Part shown: positions 29,913-45,085 of the stretch, piece after piece | Position numbering within the stretch: position 1 is the first letter of the stretch | Layout of the letters: every line of letters begins with the position of its first letter | Assembly (NCBI GenBank): GCA_030674185.1 | Contig: CM060312.1 | Span: 32,037,335 to 32,101,334, forward strand | Length of the DNA: 64,000 nucleotides | From: Monoplex corrugatus | Lineage: Eukaryota; Mollusca; Gastropoda; Littorinimorpha; Ranellidae | Reading direction: 5' to 3' | The notes under the pieces: generated by a model | Database searches by the model: none | What the model saw: only the letters and a program-made list of their open reading frames with translations | What the model was told of the DNA's origin: nothing | Position numbers and translations under genes: made by a program

Positions 29913-32900
29913 GATACAAACCTACTGCTGCTGTTTTTTTGTGTGTGATTTTTTAAAAATTATTTGTCTCTCTGGTGTCGTGTCTTTTTGTGTGTGTGTG
30001 TTTATCATTACTACTTTAAGGGGTGTGGAGGGGAGGGTTGGTGTGGCATTGTTAACAGACAAACCTGTTTCTTTCATCTGTCTGTCTTTCAGTCAAAAGG
30101 TTGAAGACTTCCCTGCTATGGATTGAGGGATCCGGACCAACTTTCAACCACAGGTCAGGCTAATTGAAAGTTATAAGCTCACATATCTATTTGGATCATT
30201 ATAACCAGAAAATTAAGGCCAGATATGGCTGTATGCAGTCAGCTGGGTTTTAAACAAAATAACATAACCAGAAAAAATTTTAATAAAATGTAAGGCTTTC
30301 CTGACTTACTGAAATTTCAGCCCAGTGGGAATATACTTTGTGGCCTCAAAAGCTTTGACTTAACATTTTTGACTGATTAGCTTATTTCCATGATATGTTT
30401 AATAAGCCACATACTATAAGAGAGTCAGTATGGCATGTGAAGCTTATTTCTGTTATAAATCATGACCAAGTTACAAATAGTATGATAAACTTTTCTGAGT
30501 TATCACAAACATTTTTACTACCCACTTTTCTGAGTTACTTTTTTGTGTATTTTGTATGTGGTTTCTCTTCTGAGTATTGTAGCCTAAGTGATAACTTGAT
30601 ATAATTGGTATAGGCAGTATTTACCATGAAGGTTCTGTTCGTTTCTTTGTTTGTTGTTATTTGACACAGAAGAAAGTTGTTCTATGTAAGCATTTGTAAT
30701 TTGACTTTTCTGTTTTTATGACATCTTATAGGAGTTTATTTTCTTACAAAGTAATGTATAAGCTTCTGCAGATTACTTTTTATTGTTGTTGTTAAATTAA
30801 TAGTGTATGACATTGATAAGAAAAGAGCAAGAGAGAGATGATATTGTCTTGTTGTTTTGTGGTTTGTATCAACATTATTAATTCAGTGTTTAGAATTCAT
30901 TACTTCATCATGAAATTTGATTGCGAGAAAGTTTCTGCTTTTGTTTAACTATTCATTTTAATTCTTCCTTCTTTCTTTTTTATTAGAATTTTATTTATTT
31001 ACTTAGATGATCAAGTGATGTTAGTATTGTCAGTTTTGTCAGTCAGCAGCTGTCTTGGAAAGCGATCGGCTGTATATCATAAACAAACTGACATGATGTA
31101 CTGAATGTATATAGATTTCAGCAACTTTTCTGAAGAGTAAAATGACAGCCTGCAAGGATTTCTGAAACACAGAAAAACTTGGAAACAATGGATTTTTGCA
31201 TCCTGGTTGACTGACTGGCTAATAATCATAATGTGTCTAGGCCACATAATAAGACTAAGAAAGGTGGTCAGTATGACTTGCTCTACTTCTAAATTTCTGT
31301 TTGCTATTGATGAGTTGATTGTTACAGTTTTACCATAAACTTTGCCAGCTGTTTTGCATATCATGCGTAATTTGTGTGGGCAGCATTTGTATTATGTATT
31401 GGTTTAGTTGTTCTTCAAGTACTGCAGCTTAAGCAGTACCTCAATAGAATTAGTATTACTACTTTTACCGGGTAACTTTTTGTTTGTTTGCGTGTTGTTT
31501 TTTGACACAGGCGAATGTTTGTTACATGTTAACATTTTTTGACTGTTCAGTTTCTGTGGCAGCTTTTTAATGATTTATTGCAAAGCAGTGTGCAAGCCTT
31601 GATGTGTAATATGATAATAAACGTTTTTCATCATCATTCAAAATTTGAATATCTTTTTTGTGTTTATATGGTAGTTTGGCTGTTTTTTTCCATGTCATTT
31701 AAGTTAACTAGTGAATAGTACATGCTGTTGATAGAAAGGGAACAGGAAAGATTGACAGCAGTTTGTTGTTTGTAATGAACATTTATCCAGAATTTAGAAT
31801 TTATATGTCCTGCGGTTTGGTTGTTGTTTTCTTTCTTTCTTTGTTGTTTATTCATGATTCTCTAAGCATTGCCTCAGGTGGTCGAATGATGGTAGTATTG
31901 TCAGTTTTTCACTCTACTAGTCTTTAAAAGCAAGCTGTGTGTTGGCAGAAAGTAGCAATGTGACATGCGTCTTCATTTTTTCACCTTTCTGGTAGTGTCG
32001 GCTTAAGTGTTTCGTCACCCAGATTAGTGTTTCATATGTTCTCCCCCCCACCCCACCCCCTTTCATTTCAAGATCTTGACAGCACATAGGGGTTTCTGCA
32101 TGCTCAAGGAGTCTGCCAGACATTTGCTGATATTATCATATGGAATTGTCCAAGAGCACTGAATCCCTCTTGAACAAACTCCACCACATACATACATCAC
32201 ATTTTCAGTCGTACAGCTGCATTGAATAAACATTTTACCTCTTTCCATGAAATGTAGTTTTAGTTTCAAGGCTTTGAAATGAAATCTATTAATAACAACC
32301 ACAATCAATCCTTTGAATGACCACAGAAATCAGCTCTGAATGTGATTAGAGATTTTGTGCTACGATTGGACCATCTTTATGTGTGTGTGTTTAAAGGATA
32401 GTTGATACTGTGTGTGTCTGGAACAATGTGCTATATTCTTGTCTGTGTAATTTTGATTCACAGAATCTTGTCAGTAATTACTATGTTTTTTTAATAAGTA
32501 TGAATGCCCTGGTAGGCCTATATGACCCCAAAATAATATAAAAGTTGTTTGTTCAAAATATTCAGGATTCATATTTTTGTGGGATATATTTCTATTGTCT
32601 TTGTGTATTTCTGTCTTGAAAGTGCAGCCCTTGGCAGTCATTTCATATTTGTGTCTGTTTTGTGATTTTGTTTAAACATACTGTTTTCATAGCAACTGTA
32701 CCTTTGGAAAACAATCTAAAAGATAATATACATATACAAAGTACATCATTGATAAGTTTTCAAGTGTTTTTTGTTAGCATGAAATGAATGCCATTTTTTT
32801 GCCACTCCCTGTCCAATTCTATTCTATGACACATGTACACACAATCTTTCAAAACAACTGGAGATAAGATGACAGTTTTTAATATAAACTTTATAAAAGC

Positions 32901-33728
32901 AAAATGTTGCTGAAATCATCTTGCCCCAATTTCATACATATCTGTGGGCAAATGTCACCAATCTGCGTAAAATGGATACTTTTCTTGTAAGAACATCATG
33001 TTCTTCATTTATACGAACCTAACCTGTCCACGCTCTCTTAAGTTCTGGAAGAGACATAAAGCTCCTTGAGCTATCCAATCAGTTGTAAGTGGATGTCATG
33101 GCAGCAATCACTGCGATATTTACACAGAAAACATTCAAGAGAAGACAGAATACAAAATCACCTCCTGTTATCGTCTTCACTATCACTATATTTACAATTT
33201 ATCAAACATTCATATGCAGATGCACACATATATGTTTGAACATGTTTTAATAGCGAACCCAATCAACTGCTTATGGCGTAGTTTTGTGAAATGCACACAT
33301 TCAGATATGCCCATACTGACAGCACTTGGTGTGAGAAATGACATGACTTGATATGTGAATGGGACAAATTAGACTAAAAATTTTAAGTAGGCCTGCTTGC
33401 ATAATCCTTGAATAAAGAAAACAGAATCATGTAAGCACTCACAAAATCTTTCTATTAATTCATGAGGTAAAAAGGCCCATTACTCAAATACAATTCTTTC
33501 CTTTTCAATGAGACTTTTTTCATAAAATGCCTCTAATATATGTTACATGCTGTAAGTGCTAGTACTGCAGTAATCTTTAGTCTTGACTAAATCTTCGACA
33601 CGGACGCATTCAGAAGGATTTGTCATATTCAATCTATTTTAAGGCTCCAGGAAAATCTGATTTACATGGGTTTGTCATATATGAACCATTCTGAGTTTCC
33701 ATTAATCTGCCTGAAAACTAATAATGTA

Positions 33729-33915
33729 GTCCTATGGCCTTTAATGATGCTATACATTTACAATATGGCACTATGTGGATGGCTGATTTGAAATATAATT
33801 TATGGCAAATATGGAAGCTAGTCAGGTTATCCTATGGCCTTTAATCACCCTATCCACTTGCAATACGACACTAAGAGGATGGCTGATTTGAGATACAATT
33901 TATGGCAAATATAGC
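33729..33915. repeat. ~101-bp tandem duplication
   Basis: Two adjacent copies share TCCTATGGCCTTTAAT, GGATGGCTGATTTGA and AATTTATGGCAAATAT, with about 10-15 percent divergence. Confidence 0.8.
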
Positions 33916-34597
33916 ACATTTGTAAATCATGGCATTTGCAATACTTTTTAATTCATGGCATTTATGTAAACAAAGTAAATCAGAAGAAACAAAATGTTTC
34001 TTTTCTCATGTTATCAAAACCTTCTGATGACATTGGCAAAACACACACAAAACACACATATCTTAAAATGATCACTATGTAAGCAACAATTATTTCCATT
34101 CATCAATCATTTAAAATAACTGAAAGCAAACTTACAAAGGATGCAACACATACCAAGTCTGAACAAATCCCAAAAACGTGCATGCAGTGCAACCATCATA
34201 ACTTGTACCTCATCTGTGAGCCTTGGAAACTTAATGCATGTTCCTCAAAAACTGGGAAATAAAGTTTAAAGAGAAATTTGACAAAACTGAGGAATCATTT
34301 ATGTAAGTGTGAAACAAATGGGAGTATTGTTTACAGATAAATGGAAAAGAACTGAGGAACAGAAAATAACTTTAGGAGAAAGGGAGAAATTGTTTGACTG
34401 CTGATATGATTTAGCCTTAACCGAATTTCTCTGTCTCTCGTTTTTGTTTGCTGATCAAAGTGAATTTTTTATACAGACTGTGTACCCAGAGATACATTTT
34501 CTTGTTCTGGTTTATTTTCAAATGCCAAATACATGCTGCACATAGAACACCGGTTTATCATCTCATTTATAAGACAAGCACATGGACCACCATCTTG

Positions 34598-34840
34598 TAT
34601 GCGGGCCCCAGTAGCTCAATTGGTTTAGCATTGGATTCACATACTAATGGTTGTGGGTTTGAATCCCGGGGTGCACTACATTAAAACTGGCCTTCTCACT
34701 GTCCCATCTTAACATCATTGTTGTTATGGTGATGTCAGTACAGGATTAGATAGGTCCCACTTCCCTGGGATGGTTATCCCTGTCAACCATATCACCAGAG
34801 GTGGGTGCCGACATAAAAACTAAACCAAATCAATCAAAAC
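34598..34840 (+). mobile_element. tRNA-derived SINE
   Basis: The head reads like a tRNA gene: GGGCCCCAGTAGCTCAATTG (A box TAGCTCAATTGG) and GGGTTTGAATCCCGGGGTGC (B box). It is followed by a non-tRNA body with CATTAAAACTGGCC and an A-rich tail AAACTAAACCAAATCAATCAA. The body words match family B copies at 53865-54070. The head should contain internal RNA polymerase III promoter boxes. It is not a functional tRNA, because the stems do not close cleanly. Confidence 0.7.
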
Positions 34841-35699
34841 CATCTTGTTCCCAATGGAAGAGAGAAAAAAAAATCCCTGACATAATCTGGGATCAACTGA
34901 GGACCTCTTTCTTACTAGACAGGCAATATAACTACTTGCTCACCACCAAACAAACATCTTCAAACATTCATGTGCATATAATGAAAGACCAACATACCAC
35001 AATATTGGCATATCTGATTATTGCACATGTGTGGGGAAAGATCAGATCAGTATAATACTATAAAGAGGCATGTGCACGGTATAAAACTAACATTAGTACA
35101 TGCAGCTGAAGGTTTATCTTGTGTAAATCTCAGTAATCATCATACGTTAACTGACATTCTGGAGATAAAAACTTCTTCCCCATTCTGGAGATAAAAACTT
35201 CTTCCCCAGAAGCATGTTCTTGTCACAATCCTATATATATAAAATGCACCATGATTTTTAAGGGTTATGTATTCAGTTTCCCCTGCTCAAAAACTAACTC
35301 ACCAATATACTTTAAACACAGCATTATACATATTTCATGTGTAATTATAAATCAAATGCCTTTTTAGTTCATTTCTACACTTCTACACTTGCACACACAT
35401 AAGCTGACAGACAACACATAGCTTCATGAGCACCAGCAACTGTCAATGATCAAAAATGACTGGAAACAGATTTGTGTTTGCAACACCAACCACAACAGAT
35501 TATTGAATTCAAACACCATGACTTAGATGACAAGTTACAATCCCTCAATTATCACTTGAGTAAACTGCAAGGAGTATTTAATGTGTGTGTATGACATGTA
35601 TACACAACACGCACAACCTTTCAATGCACTGACTACAGACAAAGTTGTTTTACTGTTGTACATAGGAATGCCCCACAAAATGCATAATACATTTTAAAC

Positions 35700-36010
35700 A
35701 CACTTCAAAAGGTGTGATAAGTGGGTAAATGTTAAACATCAACCTTCCAACTGGAAGACATGGGTTCAATCCACCTGGTGTCTCCCACTTGGTGGCTAGA
35801 GGTTGGAGATTTTTCCAATCTCCCAGGACAATACACGTAAGCCTGTTGGTGCCTAAACTCCCTTCCAATGTATATAAGCACATGGAACATCAATTACACA
35901 TGTTAAAGATCCTGTAAATCATGTTGGTGTCCAGTGGCTTATGGAAACATAAAAACACATAATCATCTGCACAGTGTGGACAAAAACAACATATACATGC
36001 ATCTGAAAAA
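35700..36010 (+). mobile_element. SINE family A copy
   Basis: In order: CTTCCAACTGGAAGACATGG, GTTCAATCCACC (B-box-like), TTGGAGATTTTTCCAATCTC, TTAAAGATCCTGTAAATCAT, TTATGGAAACATAAAAACAC, and GTGTGGACAAAAACAACATA. Plus orientation and close to full length. Confidence 0.7.
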
Positions 36011-36239
36011 AATCAGAATGCTGAAAGAAAAAGCAGATCCACACACACACATCATTTTCTCTGTATCTTTGGTATCACAGCCTAGCACCTTTGAACATAC
36101 ACTGATATAAATCATTGTGTTGTTATAAATCATTCTTGTAAAGCACTATTCTCCAACTGAAATGGACTCACTGGGCATAACAATAACCAGACTTTTTAGT
36201 GGAGCATGGAGAACTGGAGCTGTTAAGGGAGCTGATTAA

Positions 36240-36368
36240 TTCCATGTTTTTGCACAGTCTGCATCTTTAGAGGAGTGTATGTTGGAAATGTTTCCATAAG
36301 CCAGCCAATGACATGGCTTTACAGCATCCTTACCATGCATATATGATACAGGCATATATAGACACACT
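36240..36368 (-). mobile_element. SINE family A fragment
   Basis: The minus strand carries the 3' half of family A: GTCATTGGCTGGCTTATGGA, AACATTTCC and GATGCAGACTGTGC. It lies downstream of the tafazzin coding end. Confidence 0.45.
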
Positions 36369-36423
36369 TAATTTACTGATGAAACTTTATTTTCTTTAAT
36401 TCTTAGGCATAGCAAAACAAGAC

Positions 36424-36444
36424 GTTTTATTTTTCGTTTATTTT
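36424..36444 (-). terminator. Candidate tafazzin polyadenylation signals
   Basis: Two AATAAA hexamers on the minus strand (complement of 36426-36431 and 36437-36442) lie about 300 bases past the tafazzin stop codon, a usual distance. Confidence 0.4.
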
Positions 36445-36736
36445 CAAATGCTCTGGGGACTTCCGATATCTGAAATAAAATGTTTCCAGAATATATTTTG
36501 TTGACAGTTGTGGTGTACAGGCAAAAAAATCAGTTTCATTTAGGGTATAATTAATGACAGCTGTGTAAAGCACCAAAATGTTTCATGTTCAATGAGGGTT
36601 CACCACTGACAGTTACAGAAAGGCTAGTGTTTCAATCAAAATGTAATCACCGATGATAGTAAAAAAGCATCACAAGTTTCCGATGAAAGCTTAGCCCCGT
36701 TTCCGTGCACCTGCAATCCTTTCTGTCTTGTCACAA

Positions 36737-36832
36737 TCATCTGGAGACTTCAGAATGGAGCTGCATGGCTTGTTCTCGCAGCAAAATCAGTTCCTCCTGT
36801 AGTTTGTCAGTAATGTGTTTGCGAATATCTCT
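36737..36832 (-). CDS. TAFAZZIN: Tafazzin exon 8 (C-terminus and stop)
   Basis: Encodes [31 protein letters not shown] and TGA; human has [26 protein letters not shown]. The amphipathic helix is preserved. Confidence 0.92.
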   Translation of the reverse strand, partial: RDIRKHITDKLQEELILLREQAMQLHSEVSR

Positions 36833-39800
36833 CTGGAACACACATTTCAATGACATCAAAAAAGCAACAATATTAGAAAACAGTTTCAAACTATCTAGAC
36901 ACAATATTGCATGAGTGTCACAACTAGGAGCTCAATATCCAACAGTGGTAGATAAAATGGTCATAAAGTATGGAGGTCATGAATAGTAATAGAACAATAA
37001 TGAATTGGGACACAACTCTTCCCTAGCAACGTTGATCAATTCAATGTCACTTGAATGTGTTGGAAGTTCAAATTTGGGGTAGACATAATGCTACAATTAA
37101 TGAAAAGGTCTCCACAGGACCATTCTTGATTCGATCTGTGAATGGTTCACCTGTTCCGGTCTGAGTAGAGATTCGCAGACAGCTTAGACGCTGACGAAGA
37201 TGGCGAGAACGCCATCGAAGCTACGACTGTGATAGCGATTTTACATGGAACCTTGTTCTTCAAATTGTCATTTGAAATGTTGTTGATGCAAGAAGAACTG
37301 ACTGTTATTTTTTTCTCTGTATTGTTTTACTGACCCAGCTTCGTCACTGCCACAGTGGTGTTGATCTTAAACCACTCATTCCGACCTCCTTAACACACCA
37401 TCAACCCAACGTTCATTCAGTCGAAGCCCCAGTACCAGAAAGCCCATGCAAGCCAGCAATGTCAAGCCACTGTGGGGCCACCCACCAGAGGAGACTGCAC
37501 TGCTGCTGGCTCACTTTGGTGGAGTTAGCGGTGCCTGTTCTGATCTAACTCACTAAGGACATTGTGTACTAAGCCTCTGACCGACTACAGTAATCACACA
37601 GTCAAAGAGACTGATCAAGCAGCGAACCCCCTGTAAGAAGACCACCATCAAAGCCACCCAACAAAGATCTCCATGAACCGCTGACACCCAAGATCCTAAC
37701 CTGACTTTACCTCTGGTATGGAAGCTGTAAAGGAAACTGAAACCAAGATCACCTCAAGAGAAGCAGGGCATAAAGGCCACAGAATGTAGGAAAATTTTCA
37801 CAATGGTAAGATGATCAATGATTTCAAGAAAATGGAGATAATGTTCATGATAATATGGAGTTCCATCTAGGATTGAGAGTGCAAGACAGGGATGTACTCT
37901 ACATTTATTCTCATGATATAGCCTGGCATCAACAGGCCTGAAGGACACAGACACCTGCAGTGTTGATCAGGAAACTGGAGTAACACGGACACATGCTTGA
38001 AGTGGATGAGACTCAACTGAGCGGTCCCAGTCTTCCCAGCAAGCCCACAGAACACTCAACTTGAGTGGGAGGCAGTAAGGGCTGAAAAATCCCACAACAC
38101 TTTTTAGGGACTGATGAGGGTTCGAATCCAGACCTCCAGGTCAACAGTCTGTTGCACTAACCACTATACACCCACACTTACTGGTACTGCTAATGTTAGT
38201 TGGCTGGATGGTCTGGTTTGACTTGGGTTTGCTATCATTTTAACCTGAAAAAAAAATTGCCTTTTTGCTCTTTGACTCATTATGGATGAAATCTGTGATA
38301 GAACGGCAGTGCATTACTCAGCCCTCAGCGCCGATGTAAGAGTATGTTAGTAACAGAAAACTCGGAGTCAAATATTCATCTGTATCCATCATTTCTCAAT
38401 CCAGACAGAGTTTACCAAATTACTTCCATTTATCTGTCTTCTTGTCTACATGTGAACTGTGTTTGACAGTCTTCCTTTGTATCTTTGCACAGAAACTATC
38501 AAAACATCGGAGGTACACAGCAAAGAAAGTAGGCAGGCTTAGGCAGTTCTGTTTGGCCCAGACAACAAGAGTCCTGAGTACCTTTAAATCCAGGTTCACT
38601 GCTGTCTCAGACAAAAATTTAGACATTCCACGAGCCCCTTTCTACCTGAATTAAACATCTGGGGGGAAATCTCAGGATTTAAAATCACTTTTATTGCAGT
38701 TTGCAAAAAAATGCTGTTCCTTCAGTCATTCACAGAATATAAACGTCCATGCTCTGTTGAACTTGCTTTAGCTAACTGAAACAAACTACAAGAGATTTTG
38801 ATATTGTCAGTGATTGGTATTCCGGAACATTCCCAGCCAACATTTTTGGGAGTACAAAATTTCACAGTGATACTGAAATATACTAAGAACAAACTAATAC
38901 TATGCACAGTTTTGGCCAAATAACATCTAGAATTTTGTTCTTCAACAAAAAAAAAACAAAAAAACTTACACCCCTCCTTCAACAACAACAAAAAGAAACT
39001 AACATCTCTTGGAAAAATAACTCTCCTCTGCAGTGTTCTCCACTGACATATCATCTTAATTTCTCGGTCTCTTCATCAGTTTCATTCTTCAATCTGCAGT
39101 TTTTATTTCATATGTCCGATGCAAAAAAGCATAATAAAATCATATCCACTTCACTTTCAGTCTATTTTTCAAAAATGTTTGTGACAAACACTTCCTCTGA
39201 ATTGCCACCAACTAATGAAACACTTCTTTCTTTCATTTCAAAACATATGTAATGACTGTGATAATTGGTCGATAAACGATTATCACAAACGTTTAAAAAC
39301 TGGCTCATCAGATTTGTATTAAACATGTTGGTCATGACAAAGACATGGTTACATTTTACTATTTCTGTCATAAAATGAACTGTTAATTGAGAAAACATTC
39401 ATGTTTACTTACGGGGGACTTCTTCAGTGACCTTAGAAGTTCAACATCTTTCGCAAAATCCATTGGTCTCCCAATCAGCAGAGTGACATTCTGAAAATAC
39501 ACAACAATAAAATGAATAAAATGTCAACAGCAAATGAGCAAGACATTAGGAAAAATATGTTACCCCGCATTTCTGTGTCTATATTCTGGGATTTTTATTG
39601 CTTATCATTTTGATTCATAAAGCACCGAGACTCTAACAGTTCCCATCCATGTCCTGACAAGAATACGAGTCACTATCCATATATCAAGGCAATGTCATAT
39701 TTGACCCAACAAACAGAATCTGAAACTTGTACAATACCAAGTTCAAAGAGTTATCAAAAGTGTATTAAAATTTTATGAATGTTTTGGTTTATCATGTGTT

Positions 39801-42800
39801 AATATTTGAAACTGCTGTTAAGTGCTAAGGACTACGACATGCTCATGTTATGTGTGCATGTTTGAGTTTCATGTACATCAATACATTTTGAATTTATTGT
39901 TAAATGTTCAAGGCTGTGACACGTTGACATTGTTTTCTTTGAATATTACATATATTTACTCATTCCAAAATCATAGGTTACATGTTAAGGAATAATGACA
40001 TGGTACAATTGCTGTGGTTTGGTTTATTTATAAAAATATGTAGATAACTAAAATGACATAAAATACACCACAAAATCACTGTTAAATGTTCTGGGCAGTG
40101 ACATGTTATTATGCATGATCTGACATAAGTATATCAACATACTTTGAAATCAATGCTCACAGCTATGACATGTACACATCAATATTATTAGGAATATTAC
40201 AGACATGCCCAGTAATTGTATGTATGTGTGTAAGAACCAATACATTACCTTCCGAATCTGTGGAATATAAGGTCTTTTATTGGGAAGAACGCTGTCCATG
40301 CCTGAAATGCCAAATATGCAGTTAATATCATCAAATATCTATACTGGTACATGTAGGCATGCATCATTATACACATGTTTGCGTGTCATGCAAACACACA
40401 AACGCACACCACACCCACACACACACACACACACACACACAAGCATATATGCATAATACATAAGTATACATATAGCATTGTATTTATAATTTACAATTTG
40501 AATCAGATCACATATGACCATGCGATTGTGTTCATTATCTGTGTGTTAAAAATAATGATGCACTAGCAAAGCCTTTTTCTTTTTTTGCAATCACTACATG
40601 GAAGAAAAATTGCAGTAGGTAGATTTTTCTTTCTAAAATTATCAATAGACCGATTTTACATACATCTGGGTGCAGTAGGCAGATTTTTCTATCTAAAACT
40701 ATCAACAGACCAATTTTATACAAATCTGGACTCAGGGCTGGCCCTATGACATGCTACATCACACATACAACACAGGTGGGATCTAAAATCATCATGACAA
40801 ATGCTGTGAACCTGTCCATAAAATCTATGTACTGGTGGGGTTCTGAGATTCAACTCAACTTACAGGTGCTAAAATTATGCTATGTAACACACTGTCCATA
40901 TTTTAGTCATCTGAGTTTGAAACCATACATGCATCTTTCTAGACATCCTATCAGAAGATGTCACTGAGTAGAAAGATAATGGCTGAACTGTTTATAGAAG
41001 GTGTCTTTTGATGCTGTGTGCCCCCATGGCACTCCACAGAAGGCATGCAAAATCCTACACATCAATCACCATCACGTTCTGTCAAGATGCTGAAACTTAA
41101 GCATTCCCACTTTTCTTTGTTCTTTTTTTTCTCTTCTTTTCTTTTTGGTTGGGGTGTTGTTTATGAAGGTGTTGTTGTGGTTAAGTTTTTTGTTTTGTTT
41201 CATTTTGTTTGTTTGTTCTTTTTTTTTTTCTTTTCCTCTTTTTAGACAGACCTATAACTCTGAGTTACATTAAAATTTTTACTTTAGCTTAATATTCATG
41301 TGTGTACAAAAACATGCATACCAAATACAAAAAAGCACATACAGATACACACATTGGCAGACAATTAAAATCAGGCAGATATAAAGAAGGAGGAATAAAA
41401 CATTCTAAAGAAATCACTTTGAAAGACAGACAAATCACTACAGCTCAAAGAAATATGTTGTAATATTTTGATTGGACATTCACACACAGCAGACAGTTGA
41501 GGGTCTACTACACACCGATTCATCCACACACATGACAACAACTTTTCTTTTTCATTTTCTTTTTTCTTAAAAAAGTAATAAAAAATTTCCTGATTCACCT
41601 TTCGATTGTCTTTGCTATACTGATTCAGCTTTCAATTATCTTTGCTATACTGATTTAGCTTTGAATTATCTTCGCTGTACTGACTTAGCTTTGAATTATC
41701 TTTGCTATATCACCCAAACTCAAATAAATGTAGCCTTCATACTATAGCCTCGACACAACATGCGCAATAGCCAAGTTGCTTAGGTCACCTTACTTCCAAT
41801 CACACAGTATGGGCTTGAACTTGCCTGGGTACTGTCAGGTGCATGAAAGATGGAGATTTTTCCAATCTCTTTTTAAAGTCATGTCAGTGTTCTGTGGCTT
41901 ATGGGAACATGAAAACACCAGCGTGCATGCCCACCAAGGTATGCAGCATCTTATCACCGCACGGTGTGGGCCAAACAACACGCATGCATGTGTCCAAGAG
42001 TAAACAACCGTGTTCAGAACAAAAAAGAAAAGTATAAAAAAGAAAGAAAAATAAACTTGATGAAAAGAAAGGGATGAAACTTACCCACATGGACCATAGG
42101 GAGAACAATAGGGGAAGTCTTGCACTCTGCAATCAATCGTCCGACACCTGTCAAAAATAACAAAACCTTGTAATTGGCAAAAGACTACTAACGTATATGC
42201 TGACACACATCTACGTTTCTTTTTATCATCATTATCATTATAACCGTCATCGCCATCATAATCAATAAACTGTCAAATCAAAATAAAAGTTGTCCAGATT
42301 TTTCTCTTCATGTGGGTGTGTGCGCATACATGTATGTGCTTATATGTGTGGGGGGGAAGGGAGGGAGGGTGGATGGGTGTGGAGTGTCAGTAAGTGTGTA
42401 TGAGACAGAGAAAAAGAGATGAAGCCAAGAAAAGAGATGAACAAACAAAATGATGTATATTATAGGAATTGACAATTCAACTATCTAAAGTGAAGACAGC
42501 AGAATACATTGCTTTGCACGGGTTAACAGTTTTGTAGATGCAAAAAGTGACAACACAAAATTCTGTAAATTTTAGCAGTTAATAATTTATCTATCTAAAG
42601 TAAAATAATAGCATACAATACATTGCATGGTGTTAACAGTTTTGTGGATACAAAAAGTCTGACAACACAAAATTCTGTACATTATAGTGGTTAACAATTT
42701 ATCTATCACAAGTGAACACAACAGAATACATTGCACCGCATCGACTCAACAATTTCATGGATAAAAGATTACACAGATGGTTTTATTTCATGGATGGTAT

Positions 42801-43216
42801 AAGCATAACAATGCAACTTTTTTGAATCACACAAAGGTTAAGTGAGTGCCAAATCTCGGTTACCTTTCCCAGTCTCTGAATGCTTGAACAAAGTTGCATA
42901 AAGTATACAAAGCCCAATACACAAGCCTGATAATTAAGTGAATTAATAATGTTAGTTAGGTAATACAACTTCATCTTCTAATCAATCTGCGCTCACTATT
43001 AGTAATATTTTCATAATTGGTCAAAACTTTCTCTAGGCCATTTCAATCTTTCAAGAGTCACAGGTTATCGTGAAGTCAAAAAGGCAGCATCTTTTCCTCT
43101 GAACAATTTATTGTTTGCTCTCATGTGATACAGGCACACGAGAAAAGAAATCCTGTCAACATTTTACAAGCAGACCCATATAAGCATATAAAACAGCAAC
43201 ATCACTTACATGAAAT

Positions 43217-43301
<85 letters not shown>

Positions 43302-44832
43302 TACTGCTGATTTTCAATACCACACACACACACACACACACACACAATTACTGCTGATTTTCAATACCGATCTATTCACTTACCCCACTTAAGGCACAGC
43401 AATTTATCATTTCTCAAGTTGACTTTGCCTGCACAGAAATTGTGCTTGTTAAAATTTGGAGCAAAACAAATGAATTCATACAAATACAATCATGTTTATC
43501 TTTAATATAATTAAAGAAAATTACAGAAAAGAAAGAAGAACATAAAATTAAACTGAACCAATCTCCCCTGTCAAAAAATAAAACCAAAATGGAGAAATTT
43601 CAAAAAAATCATCAAATATAAAATTAAATAAGTCAACACACCTACATCTTATTTTTGAACAGACTCACCACACACACACACACACACACTGGTCAATAAA
43701 TCACACACTGAACTTACCTAAAATCAAGGTTAACACACACAAAAACACACATGCACACACACATACATACACACTCACACACACATACACACACCACACA
43801 CACATAACTCTGATACAGCATGCACAGGGGCACACAGACACATGCACACAGACACAAGCACACAGAGGCTTGCAGAGGCTCACAAAAACAATATCACACA
43901 TACATGTAATTACACATACACTGATACACATTAAATTTTTGGTCATATTATTCATAAAAAGTACCACAAAGTTCATGGAATTTATACACAAATTGCAGCC
44001 TGACAAGTGAGGTACAGCCCTCTACTATAATCCTAATGCAAGGAGAATGCCACTGACCTTTGTTTTCTAAATGAATTGCAGATCACTTGAATCTGGAACG
44101 TTTCAAAATCAAAACCTTTCAATGGTAACAAGACGAGGAAGCCATACCAACAATTCTCCTGTTTCTGCAAACTGCTGACATTGTTGTTGTTCACTGCTCT
44201 GAACAATGTTTCCTAAGCTGTTCCTAAAAATTATGGGAATAGTCAACTATTTACATGCAAGCATATGAAGCCAAAACCTGAATGTGAATAATATGAAACT
44301 GACCAAGTTTGGTTTTAATTTTCAAACATGTCCCCAGATGGGTAATTCATACCAACATCCTTTCAAATTTTGATCCATGGTACCCCAAAACTGGACCAGG
44401 TCCACTGAAATCTATGGCTTCTCACTAGAGACCATACAAATGATCTAATCGCAGGTTGTTCTACCCAAGGACCTTATAGCAATGGACATGTTGTCAACAG
44501 TCTAACACACAACCTTGATTCAAGTCAATCTGAATCACCTGCCTCATCTTGTTTTCAAATGAGACTTGACATGGAGGCAGCGACAAAAATCATTACTCAA
44601 GTCCAAAGTTTTCTAGGAATGCCAGTCTGCAAATCATTTATTCCCAACAATAACCTTGTGTTTCAGCCCCAGTATTCTCCCCTCGGCTTCACTCCCCTGA
44701 ATTCAAACTGTTTTGGTGATACAGTGAACTGCCTGCTGACATTCTCACAATACCTCAAAACAATCTGAGAGTAATAATTCGAGTGGAAAAGTACCACAAT
44801 AATATGAGCATCTGTGTATCTGTGTCTTTGTG

Positions 44833-44865
<33 letters not shown>

Positions 44866-44867
44866 TT

Positions 44868-44905
<38 letters not shown>

Positions 44906-44989
44906 TTTGGAGCTTAATGTCCGTACCCACATAAGCGATGTGAAAGACGGGTTCGTTATGAACCACTTAAAAATTGCACATGAAATATG

Positions 44990-45042
<53 letters not shown>

Positions 45043-45046
45043 TGTT

Positions 45047-45085
<39 letters not shown>

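Larger units (their letters stand above)
29913..36736. other. Gene-free interval between the FHCK locus and tafazzin
   Basis: AT-rich sequence without supported exons. It contains a 101-bp tandem duplication (33729-33915), a tRNA-derived SINE (34600-34840) and a SINE family A copy (35700-36010). The left part may be 3'UTR of the FHCK locus and the right part 3'UTR of tafazzin. Confidence 0.45.

Noticed and set aside
34598..34675. Possible tRNA gene
   Set aside because: A and B boxes are present but the acceptor and anticodon stems do not pair cleanly, and a SINE body with an A-rich tail follows.
37140..37600. GC-richer stretch in tafazzin intron 7 considered as an extra exon or gene
   Set aside because: No frame has plausible coding content with matching splice phases; probably an old repeat.
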